Assembly: GCF_023715535.1 (NCBI RefSeq)
Contig: NZ_JAMBOI010000009.1
Coordinates: 1-64,000, forward strand
Origin: Sporosarcina luteola
GTDB lineage: Bacteria; Bacillota; Bacilli; Bacillales_A; Planococcaceae
Reading direction: 5' to 3'
DNA length: 64,000 nt
How positions within the stretch are numbered: position 1 is the first letter of the stretch; each line of letters starts with the position of its first letter. This document shows, in pieces, positions 25,636 through 34,685 of the stretch. The notes beneath the pieces are model-generated. The model saw only the letters and a program-made list of their open reading frames with translations. It ran no database searches and was not told the origin of the DNA. A program made the translations under genes and the position numbers.

Positions 25636-25857
25636 TTATTCTTCTGTGTCTTCATCGTTTCTGTATTCTAAAATGTCTCCAGGCTGACAGTCCAACGCCT
25701 TGCAAATCGCCTCTAGCGTTGAAAATCGGATCGCTTTTGCCTTTCCATTTTTCAATATGGAGAGGTTCGCCATTGTGATTCCGACCTTCTCCGTAAGTTC
25801 TGTTACGCTCATTTTCCTTTTGGCCAGCATTACGTCAATATTTATTATAATCCCCAT
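25636..25857 (-). CDS. Small XRE-family (YozG-like) regulator
   Basis: 73 residues that are almost entirely a Cro/CI helix-turn-helix (MLAKRKMSVTELTEKVGITMANLSILKNGKAKAIRFSTLEAICKAL), ending CQPGDILEY. GAGG lies 8 nt before ATG 25857. It pairs with the DUF2975 membrane protein gene 10 nt upstream, the same gene pairing as yoaS-yozG in Bacillus. It probably regulates its own small operon. Confidence 0.85.
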   Translation of the reverse strand: MGIIINIDVMLAKRKMSVTELTEKVGITMANLSILKNGKAKAIRFSTLEAICKALDCQPGDILEYRNDEDTEE

Positions 25858-25867
25858 TATCTTCACC

Positions 25868-26344
25868 TCAGACCGTTAAATCATTTTCAGATTTTATCGT
25901 AATAGCTTCCTGCAGCAGTCTTTGAAGGAGAGCAGCAAAGACCGCGATTACAAACGGAGCAAAAATAGGAACCATTGAGATGATGATGAGGCCTGGCGCA
26001 TCATCCAGCTCCGCTACCATTGCCATAAATGGCAGTACAATCACATACACACCGCTGATCGTAATTGCAAAGAGTTTAATTTTTTTAAGAGCTGTAACCG
26101 AAAGCTCTGAGAAAGCCTGGTTCTTGTCGATGTAGCTGAGCAGTTTGAAAGCCTGTAACAACGCTCCGAAAAAAGGTATGACAGAGATATACATGCCGAT
26201 CACGATTGGATAGAGTATATGTGCATAGTCCGGGTTGGCTGGATTTTTCAATAAATAATAGATCCCGAATATAGCTAAAGCAAGAACTGGAGCTCCAATT
26301 AGGAAAACTGCCATCCTTAAAAATAATGTTGATCCTCGTTTCAT
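25868..26344 (-). CDS. DUF2975 family membrane protein
   Basis: About 158 residues with four hydrophobic segments, near residues 10-30, 45-65, 90-115 and 120-145, and little else. The length and the linked XRE gene match the DUF2975 (YoaS) family. Function unknown. The start ATG 26344 has GAGGTG 8 nt upstream. Confidence 0.8.
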   Translation of the reverse strand: MKRGSTLFLRMAVFLIGAPVLALAIFGIYYLLKNPANPDYAHILYPIVIGMYISVIPFFGALLQAFKLLSYIDKNQAFSELSVTALKKIKLFAITISGVYVIVLPFMAMVAELDDAPGLIIISMVPIFAPFVIAVFAALLQRLLQEAITIKSENDLTV

Positions 26345-26470
26345 CAAAAGCACCTCACATGTTTAGTATGATTTGATTATAGCTCATGTTTTATCGAATA
26401 TCAATAAATAATTATTGATATTAGTTAAAATAATGTTGAATAGGGATATGTAGACACGATTCGAAATGAA

Positions 26471-26526
26471 GTTATGCGTACGTGGGAGCGGTTATGCATG
26501 ATTTAGCGGATTTATGCGCGTTTCGG
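26471..26526. repeat. 20-bp phased TTATGCG array (array 4)
   Basis: Three units with TATG at 26473, 26493 and 26513, 20 bp apart, between the tetR terminator and the DUF2975 promoter region. Confidence 0.6.
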
Positions 26527-26540
26527 TTTAATTCAAACAA

Positions 26541-26567
26541 AAAAAGAAGGTGCGGGACCTTCTTTTT
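26541..26567 (-). terminator. Terminator of the ABC-2/TetR operon
   Basis: GAAGGT-CCCGC-ACCTTC hairpin followed by seven T on the minus strand, touching the tetR stop codon. Confidence 0.9.
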
Positions 26568-27211
26568 CATTCCTCAGGAGTGAGGCCTTTTTTAAGGAAA
26601 TGTATCATGTGATCGATTTCCTCGTCGTCGTTCCACTTCGGGTCGATGATGTACTTGGTGGCGAAGTAGCCCATGATTGTCGAGGCGGTTAGCCGGATGA
26701 CAGTCGTTGCTGGCAGTTGAACAATCTGGCCTTTCGATTGATAGTGCTCGACGATTTGGATGAGGCGGCTGATCACCTTTTTTCCGATGTGTTCGATGAA
26801 TTGGTCACGTAGTTCAGAGTGGAACGGGATTTCCTGGAGAAAGATCTGAACGACTTTCAAGTTTTTCTCGAGGAATTCCTGGCGGTTTTTGATCATTGCA
26901 CGCACGAAGTCTTCGAAATGCTCGAAGTCTTTGTCGAGCACTTTGTTCAAGTCTTTGATGATGATGGGACCGAGCATTTTGACCATCATCGGGGTGACGA
27001 TGGATAACAGCAGTTCCTTTTTCGTCTTGTAGTGGCGGAAGATGGTGCCTTCCGCGACGCCCGCTTTTTTTGCGATTTCATTCGTCGATGTGGAGGCGAA
27101 TCCTTTTTCCGCGAACATTTCTGTTGCTGCGACGAGAATTTGTCTTTGTTTTTCTGTCAGGTTGTCGTCTTCCTGAAGCATTTCGTCGAGCAGATTGTTT
27201 TCGTCTGTCAT
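26567..27211 (-). CDS. TetR-family regulator of the ABC exporter
   Basis: 214 residues with an N-terminal TetR helix-turn-helix (ATEMFAEKGFASTSTNEIAKKAGVAEGTIFRHYKTKKELL, residues about 27-66). The remainder is the ligand-binding helical domain. It is the third gene of the ATPase-permease-regulator operon. Two near-identical palindromes upstream of the operon (29001-29018 and 29049-29066) are likely its operators, giving autorepression. The inducer is unknown. Confidence 0.88.
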   Translation of the reverse strand: MTDENNLLDEMLQEDDNLTEKQRQILVAATEMFAEKGFASTSTNEIAKKAGVAEGTIFRHYKTKKELLLSIVTPMMVKMLGPIIIKDLNKVLDKDFEHFEDFVRAMIKNRQEFLEKNLKVVQIFLQEIPFHSELRDQFIEHIGKKVISRLIQIVEHYQSKGQIVQLPATTVIRLTASTIMGYFATKYIIDPKWNDDEEIDHMIHFLKKGLTPEE

Positions 27212-27221
27212 TATGCCCTCC

Positions 27222-28250
27222 TTATATTCGGCGATACTTGCTTAGCACGGCGATGTTTATTGCAATGAACAGCAGGCAGAATCCTGCAAGTATAAGCACG
27301 TTTATCATAATATCGCCAAATCCGGCGCCCCTCACCATTACATCCCGCAATGCTTCGGCGGCGTAATAGAGAGGCGTCAAGTGGCTCATCCAGCTGAGCC
27401 ACTCGGCAATCGTCTCTAAGTTGAACAAGCCCGAAAAGAAGATTTGCGGCACGACGACGATCGGGATGAATTGCATCATCTGCAGCTCGTTATGTGCGAA
27501 TGATGAAAGTAGGATGCCGAGCGTCAGTGCAGTCAACGCAAGGATGAGGATGATAAGGAGTACATAGATGAAGGCTCCTTCCATGACCATACCAAGCACA
27601 TAAATCGCGTACGCTGTAATGATTGTAGACTGGATCGTCGTGAAAAGTCCAAAGCCGAGGACGTAACCGGCGACGATTTCCCCTTTGCGCAAAGGGCTTG
27701 CGAGTAGCCGTTCGAGTGTTCCTGTCGTCCGTTCACGCAGGAATGAAACACCAGCAATTAGGAAGACGAAAAAGAACACGAAAAATCCGAGCAGGACCGG
27801 ACCGAAATAATCGAACTGCCCCATTTCGCTTGATCCGTGCAAGTAGTCGATTTTCGGTTCTGGTAAGTCGACGGCTTGCGTCGCTTTCGGCAAGGCATTT
27901 TGCAGCCATTTCATCGTGGCACCTGTTACGCTCGGATCACTTCCTTCAAGGACGATGGACGGTTTGTTGCCTTCGATTTTTAGATAGCCGTCAAGCTCCT
28001 GTGCAGCAAGCTTCTTCTTCGCCTCCGCTTCTGTTTGGAAGATCGTCACTCGTGCCCCTTCCGTATCGAGTTGGTCGGCGAGCATTTCCGGCACATCTAC
28101 CAACCCAATTTGCGGTGTATAGTCGTCGCCGTTGAAGACGAAATAGAGCATCGTCAGCACGAGGATCGGCGCGAAGATGAGGAGGCCGATTGTCCGTTTG
28201 TCCCTGACGAGTTGACGGAGGATCCGTTTCACCAATGCCATCACTCTCAT
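27222..28250 (-). CDS. ABC-2 type exporter permease
   Basis: 342 residues. One N-terminal membrane segment (LLIFAPILVLTMLYFVF) is followed by an extracytoplasmic domain (about 40-160) and five C-terminal membrane segments, the ABC2_membrane_3/YhgE-like pattern; RERTTGTLERLLASPLRKGEIVAGY is the family motif. ATG 28250 overlaps the ATPase stop (ATGA), replacing a longer frame that runs into the ATPase gene. Exports an unknown compound, possibly a drug. Confidence 0.87.
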   Translation of the reverse strand: MRVMALVKRILRQLVRDKRTIGLLIFAPILVLTMLYFVFNGDDYTPQIGLVDVPEMLADQLDTEGARVTIFQTEAEAKKKLAAQELDGYLKIEGNKPSIVLEGSDPSVTGATMKWLQNALPKATQAVDLPEPKIDYLHGSSEMGQFDYFGPVLLGFFVFFFVFLIAGVSFLRERTTGTLERLLASPLRKGEIVAGYVLGFGLFTTIQSTIITAYAIYVLGMVMEGAFIYVLLIILILALTALTLGILLSSFAHNELQMMQFIPIVVVPQIFFSGLFNLETIAEWLSWMSHLTPLYYAAEALRDVMVRGAGFGDIMINVLILAGFCLLFIAINIAVLSKYRRI

Positions 28251-28978
28251 CGTTCCACACCTCCGAAGACGAGGAATGCTTCCTCGATTGTTGTCGAAGC
28301 TGTCTGTTCTTTCAGTTCGGCTGGCGTGCCGACTGCAATCAGTCTTCCATCGCGGATCAGTCCGAGCCGGTCGCATTTATCGGCTTCGTCCATGACGTGG
28401 GTCGTGACGATAAGCGTTTTCCCTTGCGCCTTCAAATCCGTGAATGCATTCCAAATGCTTTTTCGTAGAACTGGATCGATTCCGACGGTCGGCTCGTCGA
28501 GGATGAGCAGTTCGGGTTCGTGGAGAAGTGCGATGGCGAGGGAGAGGCGTCTTTTCATTCCACCGGAGTAGTTCGATACGAGTTTTGTCATATCGCCGGA
28601 AAGTTGGACGAGCTCCATTACCTCTTTGATGCGCTGCGCTTGTTTCTGCCCTTTCAATCCGTACAGTTCAGAGAAGAATTGGAGATTTTCTTTCGCTGAC
28701 AAGTCCTCGTATAAAGCGTCCGATTGCGCCATATACCCGATCCGTTTAATGAGATTCAAAGAAGGCATTTTCGCGTTGAATAAATGATTCTCCCCTTCCG
28801 ACGGCTCATCAAGTCCCGCCAACTCCTTTACCAACGTCGTTTTTCCCGCTCCGGAAGGTCCGAGCAAGCCGAAGATCTCGCCTTCGTAAATGTCGAGGTT
28901 GATGTCTTCAAGGACTTGATGCTTGCCGAAGCTTTTTGAGACGTTGCGGATGGAGACGCATACTTCGCGTTCGTTCAT
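28247..28978 (-). CDS. ABC exporter ATP-binding protein
   Basis: 243 residues with all ATPase motifs: Walker A GPSGAGKTTL (about 39-48), signature NYSGGMKRR, Walker B LLILDEPTVGIDP, and the switch histidine in VTTHVMDEADKC. It couples to the ABC-2 permease encoded by the overlapping next gene. The promoter region carries TetR-type palindromes. Confidence 0.93.
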   Translation of the reverse strand: MNEREVCVSIRNVSKSFGKHQVLEDINLDIYEGEIFGLLGPSGAGKTTLVKELAGLDEPSEGENHLFNAKMPSLNLIKRIGYMAQSDALYEDLSAKENLQFFSELYGLKGQKQAQRIKEVMELVQLSGDMTKLVSNYSGGMKRRLSLAIALLHEPELLILDEPTVGIDPVLRKSIWNAFTDLKAQGKTLIVTTHVMDEADKCDRLGLIRDGRLIAVGTPAELKEQTASTTIEEAFLVFGGVER

Positions 28979-29000
28979 CGATTGTCACCTCTTCTTTAGT

Positions 29001-29066
29001 AGTGAGTGATTACTCACTTTATTATACTCTAAGAAGTGACCGTTGGGGAGTGAGTAATCACTCATT
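29001..29066 (-). promoter_or_regulatory. Paired TetR-type operators of the ABC exporter operon
   Basis: AGTGAGT-GATT-ACTCACT (29001-29018) and AGTGAGT-AATC-ACTCATT (29049-29066) flank a TATAAT -10 element (complement at 29021-29026). Occupancy of both sites would cover the promoter. Confidence 0.75.
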
Positions 29067-29167
29067 ATTGTTTTATGGGCAAAGAAACCATTCGCGAATG
29101 TAACACAACCAATGAAGTGAGCAACGAAATCAACGCGAAGCGCAACACAATCTAAGCCGGCCTTACT

Positions 29168-29196
29168 AAAAAAAGAGGGAAACACTCTGTGCCTCC
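29168..29196 (-). terminator. Probable terminator of the oxidoreductase pseudogene
   Basis: GAGG...CCTC stem with a TTTTTTT tail on the minus strand, just past the stop codon. Confidence 0.5.
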
Positions 29197-29206
29197 CCAC
29201 CCTATA

Positions 29207-30174
29207 TTAAATTGTAATAATCACTTTTCCTTGTGAATGGCCCTCTTCAAAATACTGAAATGCCTCCTGAACCTCTTCTATTGAATAGGTTCTATCAATA
29301 ACCGGCTTTACTTTCCCTTCTTCAATCAGCTCGTTCAGCGCCAGTAAATCCTGTTGATTGGCCCTTTGCAAAAAGATGATGAATTTCTTTTTTCCAATCA
29401 TAGAGAACCACGTTGATTGAGCATGGTTTGAAACATTTGATTACTATCGCCGCCAACATTAATAAATACTCCATTCCTCTTCAGCTTTCTATTATATGTG
29501 GAGATCGAATGCGATCCAGTCACTCTGAGGATCACATCATAGGTCTGATCATCTTTAGTAAAGTCCACTGTTTTGTAATCAATTACATGGTCAGCACCAA
29601 GGGACCGCGCAATATCTACGTTTCGAGTACTTACCACTGCTGTCACTTCAGCTCCGAATGCTTTCGCAATTTGAACGGCAAATGTTCCTACACCACCTGA
29701 AGCCCCATGAATCAACACTTTTTGTTCAGCTCGTACCATTCCTTTATCTCTGATTGCTTGCAACGCTGTAGTTGCTGCCATGGGCACGGCGGCCGCTTCT
29801 GCAAACGAATGGTTACGAGGTTTCAATGCCAATACCTTTTCGTCGACAGCTACATATTCTGCAAAAGCACCCCATCCACTGCCGGATAAGTCTCCATATA
29901 CTTCATTCCCTACTTGAATTCGAGTGACATTCGCACCTATAGTCTCCACAATTCCAGCCATATCCCCACCAGGAATACGGTATTTCGGTTTAGTTATGCC
30001 GAATGCCAGTCGGACTGGCAGGGGCTTCCCTGTTATTAAGACAATATTACCAAAATTAAGTGACGATGCATGAACTCGAATTAGCACTTCATTTGACTTA
30101 GGCGTCGGTGTTGCTACCTCGCTTATTTTAAGCGTATTCGGTGTTCCATATGTTTCAGAGATGATCGCTTTCAT
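29207..30174 (-). pseudogene. Frameshifted NAD(P)-dependent zinc-less alcohol dehydrogenase (quinone oxidoreductase-like)
   Basis: The first frame (29398-30174, 258 codons) covers the MDR N-terminal domain and Rossmann fold (HGASGGVGTFAVQIAKAFGAEVTAVVST) and ends ...QMFQTMLNQRGSL. A second frame (29207-29401) supplies the normal C-terminus (GKKKFIIFLQRANQQDLL... GKVKPVIDRTYSIEEVQEAF). The two overlap at CTATGA, consistent with loss of one nucleotide near 29400. Together they make a family-typical length of about 320 residues. This is either a true pseudogene or a sequencing error; nothing else in the gene is damaged. Confidence 0.8.
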
Positions 30175-30851
30175 CTCAAATCCCCCTACTATTCCTCTTT
30201 AAGATATTGAAAGAGCTACGGAATTAGCTTACGCTAATTCTAATAGTTGGATGGACTATTAATTACAAAAACGGGATTGGTATTAATTATTCAAATTTGA
30301 TAGTTCATAGTTAATAACTTCCTCTACTTCATCGTTTTCAATTGCTCGTTATGTAATGTATTAGAATCGCTCCAATATAGTTGACTGAATGAAAAGCCAT
30401 TCGAAAGTTCAATTTCCAAAAATATAATCAAACAAGTCCCCGCAATAACTTTCAGTGGATATCGAGAAAACAATTTAAGCATAGTAAAGAACTAGGATGG
30501 AAAATTCGGCAGTGAAAGAAGACAAGTCAAATGTTAATTTCACTAGTTAATTCAACAGGTCAAAATCACTTTACAATCATTTAGTCGATATTTTGACCAA
30601 ATGCAAAGAAAGCATTTCTTAAAGAAATGCTTTCTTTGCTACTGTATGCACTTTAAGGACGTAAGGCCGCCACTCTGTTTTTCTAACTCTATATCGTCTA
30701 CCTCAATAAGTTCCAAATAAAATAGGCGAAAAATAAAAATTAGAATTATTGATCGAGTTTAATATATTTTAAAATTTAAATTAATTTAAACGTGTATTGG
30801 ACCGTCTTTGGGTGAATCGCGTTGACGAATTTATAGCTTTAATCTATGCTA
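30175..30851. other. Gene-less AT-rich stretch bordering the retron island
   Basis: 677 nt without a supportable ORF. It contains the oxidoreductase upstream region and, at 30603-30639, a perfect 17-bp inverted repeat. The rest shows no recognised RNA gene or repeat. Confidence 0.5.
30603..30639. terminator. Perfect 17-bp inverted repeat, likely terminator
   Basis: GCAAAGAAAGCATTTCT and its exact complement flank a 3-nt loop (TAA). It is the only strong hairpin downstream of the reverse transcriptase and may end the retron operon, though its T tracts lie inside the stem and not after it. Confidence 0.5.
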
Positions 30852-31895
30852 CTATAAATTTAATTCATTATATTCGGATAGTCCTTCTAAGTGACTATCT
30901 ATTCTTTTAATCAACTTTTTAGATTGAGTTTGAAATTTCGAGTTTTGATTAGGAATCCAGGCAATCAAAAATGCTCGTTGTCCTGCCAAAAAATTATTTA
31001 TATGCGATAGTGAATAAAAACGCTTTGTCGATGAATTTTTAATTAGTTCTTCATTTATTTGTTCTAAAAGAGTCTTTTGAGTTATTCTATTATTTAATAA
31101 AACATCCAAAACAAAAAGTACTCTTCTAATTTCCTCTAATTTTTTACGTGACAATCTTAACGTATCTGAAATAACAAAACCGTTAGTTGAAAAGGTTCCA
31201 ACACCTCGGCGAATCTTGTTGAAGTTTAATTCCATATTATATTCTCTTAGAATCCCAATAATTAAATTAATAAATCTTTCATTATGACAGATATCTTGAT
31301 AGCTTGAAAACAATAAGTCGTCTGCATAACGTGTATATGTAATATTTGTATCAAAGCAGTACTTTTGAATCCTAGCGTCTATCCGGCGAAAAACTAAGTT
31401 GGATATTACGGGCGATGTTCTTGCACCCATTGGAAGTTTTCCACCTAAAGTTATTGCATTAACTGTCCAATTTAATACTTCTTCTTTCTGTCCTGTATCT
31501 TCTATTTTAATATACTCGGCTAGACTCCCCTTAATAAGATCTTTAGTAATACTCGGAAAAAAATCTTTGATGTCCAATTTCAAAAACAACTTATCTTTTT
31601 GCTCATAAGGGTCAGCTTTGTGGGGCTCTAGAAAGGTACGGTAACTTTTCCCTTTAACAAAACCGTGCGCCGCATTACTAAAATAAAAAGTGTTGAAGAA
31701 GTTCTGGTTTAATTTTTCTTGAATATTAGCTAATATATTATTATCAGGAAGTCTATAGATAAGTCTTACTTTCCCATTGCTTTGTTTCAATTTGACTGGA
31801 ATATACCCTGAATGATCTATAGCAGATAGTTCTTGATTACTTTTATTTAATACACTTCCAACAAAGTCCTGCTTGCTATAAACACTTTTCTCCAT
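30852..31895 (-). CDS. Retron reverse transcriptase
   Basis: 347 residues from ATG 31895 (AAGGGTG upstream). Reverse transcriptase motifs appear in order: retron region X NAAHGF (74-79, the NAxxH signature), motif A KLDIKDFFPSI with Asp108, motif B LPMGARTSPVISN (154-166), motif C YADD (190-193), and a region Y-like STNGFVIS (236-243), in place of the usual VTG. There is no maturase or endonuclease domain, so it is not a group II intron protein. Directly upstream is a structured RNA with perfect terminal inverted repeats, and before that an OLD-type nuclease gene. By analogy to known retrons it would make a branched RNA-DNA (msDNA) that guards the effector. Confidence 0.92.
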   Translation of the reverse strand: MEKSVYSKQDFVGSVLNKSNQELSAIDHSGYIPVKLKQSNGKVRLIYRLPDNNILANIQEKLNQNFFNTFYFSNAAHGFVKGKSYRTFLEPHKADPYEQKDKLFLKLDIKDFFPSITKDLIKGSLAEYIKIEDTGQKEEVLNWTVNAITLGGKLPMGARTSPVISNLVFRRIDARIQKYCFDTNITYTRYADDLLFSSYQDICHNERFINLIIGILREYNMELNFNKIRRGVGTFSTNGFVISDTLRLSRKKLEEIRRVLFVLDVLLNNRITQKTLLEQINEELIKNSSTKRFYSLSHINNFLAGQRAFLIAWIPNQNSKFQTQSKKLIKRIDSHLEGLSEYNELNL

Positions 31896-31918
31896 AATCG
31901 TCACCCTTAAAAGATAGA

Positions 31919-32087
31919 TTAGAATGAGTACGTCTGAAAATAATTCCGCGCGATAGCGCAACTAAACGTGAAGCGCGTTAACATGCGCAAAAGTGAAAAT
32001 TTATCTGCTTGGAGTCCAGACTGATGCTCAAAGAGTTTGTTAGGCTTTTTGATTGTCCCTCAACAAGCTAATGGCTACTCATTCTAA
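31919..32087 (-). ncRNA. Retron msr-msd non-coding RNA
   Basis: On the minus strand the segment opens with TTAGAATGAGTA (a1, 32076-32087) and closes with its exact complement TACTCATTCTAA (a2, 31919-31930), the hallmark inverted repeat of retron ncRNAs. The base after a1 is a G (GCC...), the position where the branching guanosine is expected. Inside are a hairpin CTTTGAG/CTCCAAG near 32008-32033 (msr part) and four GCGC tetramers between about 31948 and 31987 that allow nested stems (msd part). The length is 169 nt. a1 overlaps the stop codon of the ATPase gene, and the RT starts 24 nt after a2. The exact msr/msd boundary is not determinable here. Confidence 0.85.
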
Positions 32088-33964
32088 ATCATCTTATCAA
32101 TCTTATTAATAATACCATAAATATCTGGAAATTTCTCTTTGAATTTACTTCTTTTATCTTTTGTTGATTTTTCTTTCTCAATATCATCAAAAACTGCATT
32201 AATGAATACTGTAATCCAACCACTTGTCTTAGAAAAACTATGGTTACTTTTAATTAATTTCCGATTTTTCAAGTCTTCTGAGTTTCCACCAACTAGTTGA
32301 CGTAGTTTAAATAGTAATTCTCTTTCAGGGATTTCCTGATCAGAAATATCTATACTAAAAACGCTTATAAAGTCTTGCATATTTTTTTCATTTATCAATG
32401 CTGCTTCTAATGTCGGAAACATTAAATAAACACCGAAGTATTCATAATACCTCTTTAAGTCTTGAATCATTTTTTCATATTGCTCCCTTGATTGCTCATT
32501 TATAGTACCTAACTCTACATCTATTTGAAATTCATTATTCTCGTAAGATAAAATTCTTTTATGAATTATATCAAATAGCCATCTATTGCTTATGAAATTT
32601 AATATTAAATTTCTTTTGTAGTCCTTATTTAAGGGGCTATATTCTTCTTTTTTCTTAATTAGTACTTTAAAAGTCTCTTTCTTTTCTTGATCCTGATGAT
32701 TTTTATTTCCTAACACCTTGTCTATATCTGCCACTAATAAAAAAGGAATTGGCAAGTTCATTTTAGTTGGATTTAGAGACTGAAGCAAAACAGAATTTGT
32801 TAATGTTTGTGAAACGCCTACCTTTTTCAAAATCGGGAATAACGCTCTAATTCGTGGATTACTAAAGACCTCCAACTCACTTTGACCTTCTACAAATAGT
32901 ATAAAACTTGAAAGATAAAGGCTTGCTTCATTTTCAGAAAAAATTATTCTCGATCTAGAATCCGTCAGTTTCGGTATTTTAATCAATCCCGAATATTCGT
33001 TTTCAAAGTAAAACTTGTAAACCGATTTTTCATTCCTCATTGCTTCAGCCAAATAACGTGCTGAGTGTGTACTAACAAAAAATTGGATTCCTTCTGTCGA
33101 AAAGAGTAGCTCTTTCAATTCATCTATATATTGAGCATGCAAACCCAATTCCGGTTCGTCAATAATAATAATTGGACTTTTCAACTTCTCCTTTTCTAAT
33201 TTTTCTACCAGTGTAATCATTAGCTTTAAGTAATTTAAAGAATTAGTTCCAGAAGAAAAATATTTCAATTCAAAACCATGTTGATTCACTTTAGAGCCTC
33301 TTAAAGCTAATTTATAAAGGGAGGATAATTGAGATCGATTTGATTCCTTTTGTAAGCTATACCCCGACCTTTCAAACACCTCTTCAATATAGTTTATATT
33401 TTCCCCGAAATTCTCTGCTGCCCTTCCACTAAATACTTTGTCAAAACTAGTTGATTCTTCATAATCAAATATATTCCCCAAACTACCAATGATTTCCCAC
33501 ACGAAATCCCATTTCTGAAAATCTGTTTCATGGGTACTTATGAAATAAAATGGGTGTGAGTTATGAATTAAGTATCTATATTTATACGGTAGATTCCATA
33601 TTAGACCTTTCCTTTTAGTTTGAGTTAATATCAAAGTTATTGAATCTTCTTCCATCAATTCAGTTAAGGATTTATTAATCTTACCGATATATTTATTCTC
33701 AGCAACCCTTTTATTTGAATTAATCAATCCATTTAAATTAAACCGAATTTCAATTTTCATTTCATAATTGAACGGGTTGTTTTGATCATAATAATCCTCT
33801 GAGTAATTTTCTTCAATTAAGTTCTCAAAGAAATATTGAATGGCTTTAAAGAAATTAGATTTACCGGACCCATTTTTCCCTATAAAGCTTTGAATATTAT
33901 CTGTTCCATTCACATAAATATCTTTCAGTGATTTAAATCCTTGAATATGAATATGTTGTATCAC
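32084..33964 (-). CDS. Retron effector: OLD-family ATPase with TOPRIM nuclease domain
   Basis: 626 residues. The N-terminal ABC/SMC-like ATPase has Walker A GKNGSGKS (29-36), a signature-like YFSSGTNSL (235-243), Walker B IIIIDEPE (265-272) and an STH switch (298-300). A TOPRIM domain follows, with Glu359 in LFVEGQSE and the DxD pair Asp413/Asp415 in VADID. The same ATPase-TOPRIM effector type accompanies retron Eco8. The start is GTG with GAGG 9 nt upstream. Unusually it is the first gene, upstream of the ncRNA and RT. Predicted role: abortive antiphage nuclease held in check by the retron. Confidence 0.9.
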   Translation of the reverse strand: MIQHIHIQGFKSLKDIYVNGTDNIQSFIGKNGSGKSNFFKAIQYFFENLIEENYSEDYYDQNNPFNYEMKIEIRFNLNGLINSNKRVAENKYIGKINKSLTELMEEDSITLILTQTKRKGLIWNLPYKYRYLIHNSHPFYFISTHETDFQKWDFVWEIIGSLGNIFDYEESTSFDKVFSGRAAENFGENINYIEEVFERSGYSLQKESNRSQLSSLYKLALRGSKVNQHGFELKYFSSGTNSLNYLKLMITLVEKLEKEKLKSPIIIIDEPELGLHAQYIDELKELLFSTEGIQFFVSTHSARYLAEAMRNEKSVYKFYFENEYSGLIKIPKLTDSRSRIIFSENEASLYLSSFILFVEGQSELEVFSNPRIRALFPILKKVGVSQTLTNSVLLQSLNPTKMNLPIPFLLVADIDKVLGNKNHQDQEKKETFKVLIKKKEEYSPLNKDYKRNLILNFISNRWLFDIIHKRILSYENNEFQIDVELGTINEQSREQYEKMIQDLKRYYEYFGVYLMFPTLEAALINEKNMQDFISVFSIDISDQEIPERELLFKLRQLVGGNSEDLKNRKLIKSNHSFSKTSGWITVFINAVFDDIEKEKSTKDKRSKFKEKFPDIYGIINKIDKMI

Positions 33965-34601
33965 TCTATAAACCTCATTTCAAAGTATATGTAAAAACCT
34001 TTTGTACGAAACTTCAACAATAATCGTGGTAGTTTTAATGCCAAAATTAACTTCAACCTTGTATTTGAAAACCAGTTTTATTTCTTTAAAAATCCAAATA
34101 ACCACATCAAACTATTATAAAAATGTCGTTATTTCAAGTTGACTCAAAAACATTGTTCCTATGATAATCATTTTTATTAATTTATGAGGAATTAATAAAC
34201 CAACCTACAAAGTGAACATGCAAGTAGTTCTTCTCTAAATTAAAAAGCCTAGTTTAAGCGAAGAGAGAACCTCATTTACTTATAATACGGTTCTCAAAAC
34301 TACTATTAAATTGTATTACTTCTTTTCTTTGGTCATCTATTTATATTGTTTAATGATAAAACAAACACCATATTAACCTAAACTTTCTTCGTTAGCTGAA
34401 GAACATTATTTCGCAATCTTTAATATATTTTAGCATAGTTTTCTCATCTTCCTTCTATTTTTTTCTTTCCATTATCCAATTAGCAAGTGTTTTAACAACG
34501 GTAATAACAAAGGCACATAAATTTGTGCGCTGCTGCTAATTCCTTTGGCAATTGTGGTACCAATTTATCAATATAAAGCATCTAAATGTAGATGCAACAA
34601 C
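33965..34601. other. AT-rich upstream region of the retron operon
   Basis: About 640 nt with no supportable ORF. A TATAAT (complement at 34114-34119) reads toward the ATPase gene, but I see no convincing -35. An inverted repeat GAGAACC/GGTTCTC sits at 34266-34296. Composition is markedly more AT-rich than the flanking genes, consistent with an acquired island. Confidence 0.4.
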
Positions 34602-34641
34602 AAAAACAGGGACACCAATTCATATGTGAATTGTGTCCCTG
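34602..34641 (-). terminator. Terminator of the 34686 pseudogene
   Basis: CAGGGACAC pairs with GTGTCCCTG, with an inner AATTCA/TGAATT stem; TTTTTG follows on the minus strand. Confidence 0.8.
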
Positions 34642-34685
34642 AACTCAATGTTTTTTTAATATCTTCTCCCCATCAAACGAACCCG

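Noticed and set aside
30852..31895. Group II intron or diversity-generating retroelement reverse transcriptase
   Set aside because: No maturase X/HNH domain, no domain V-like RNA and no template/variable repeat pair. The NAxxH motif and a1/a2 repeats fit a retron.
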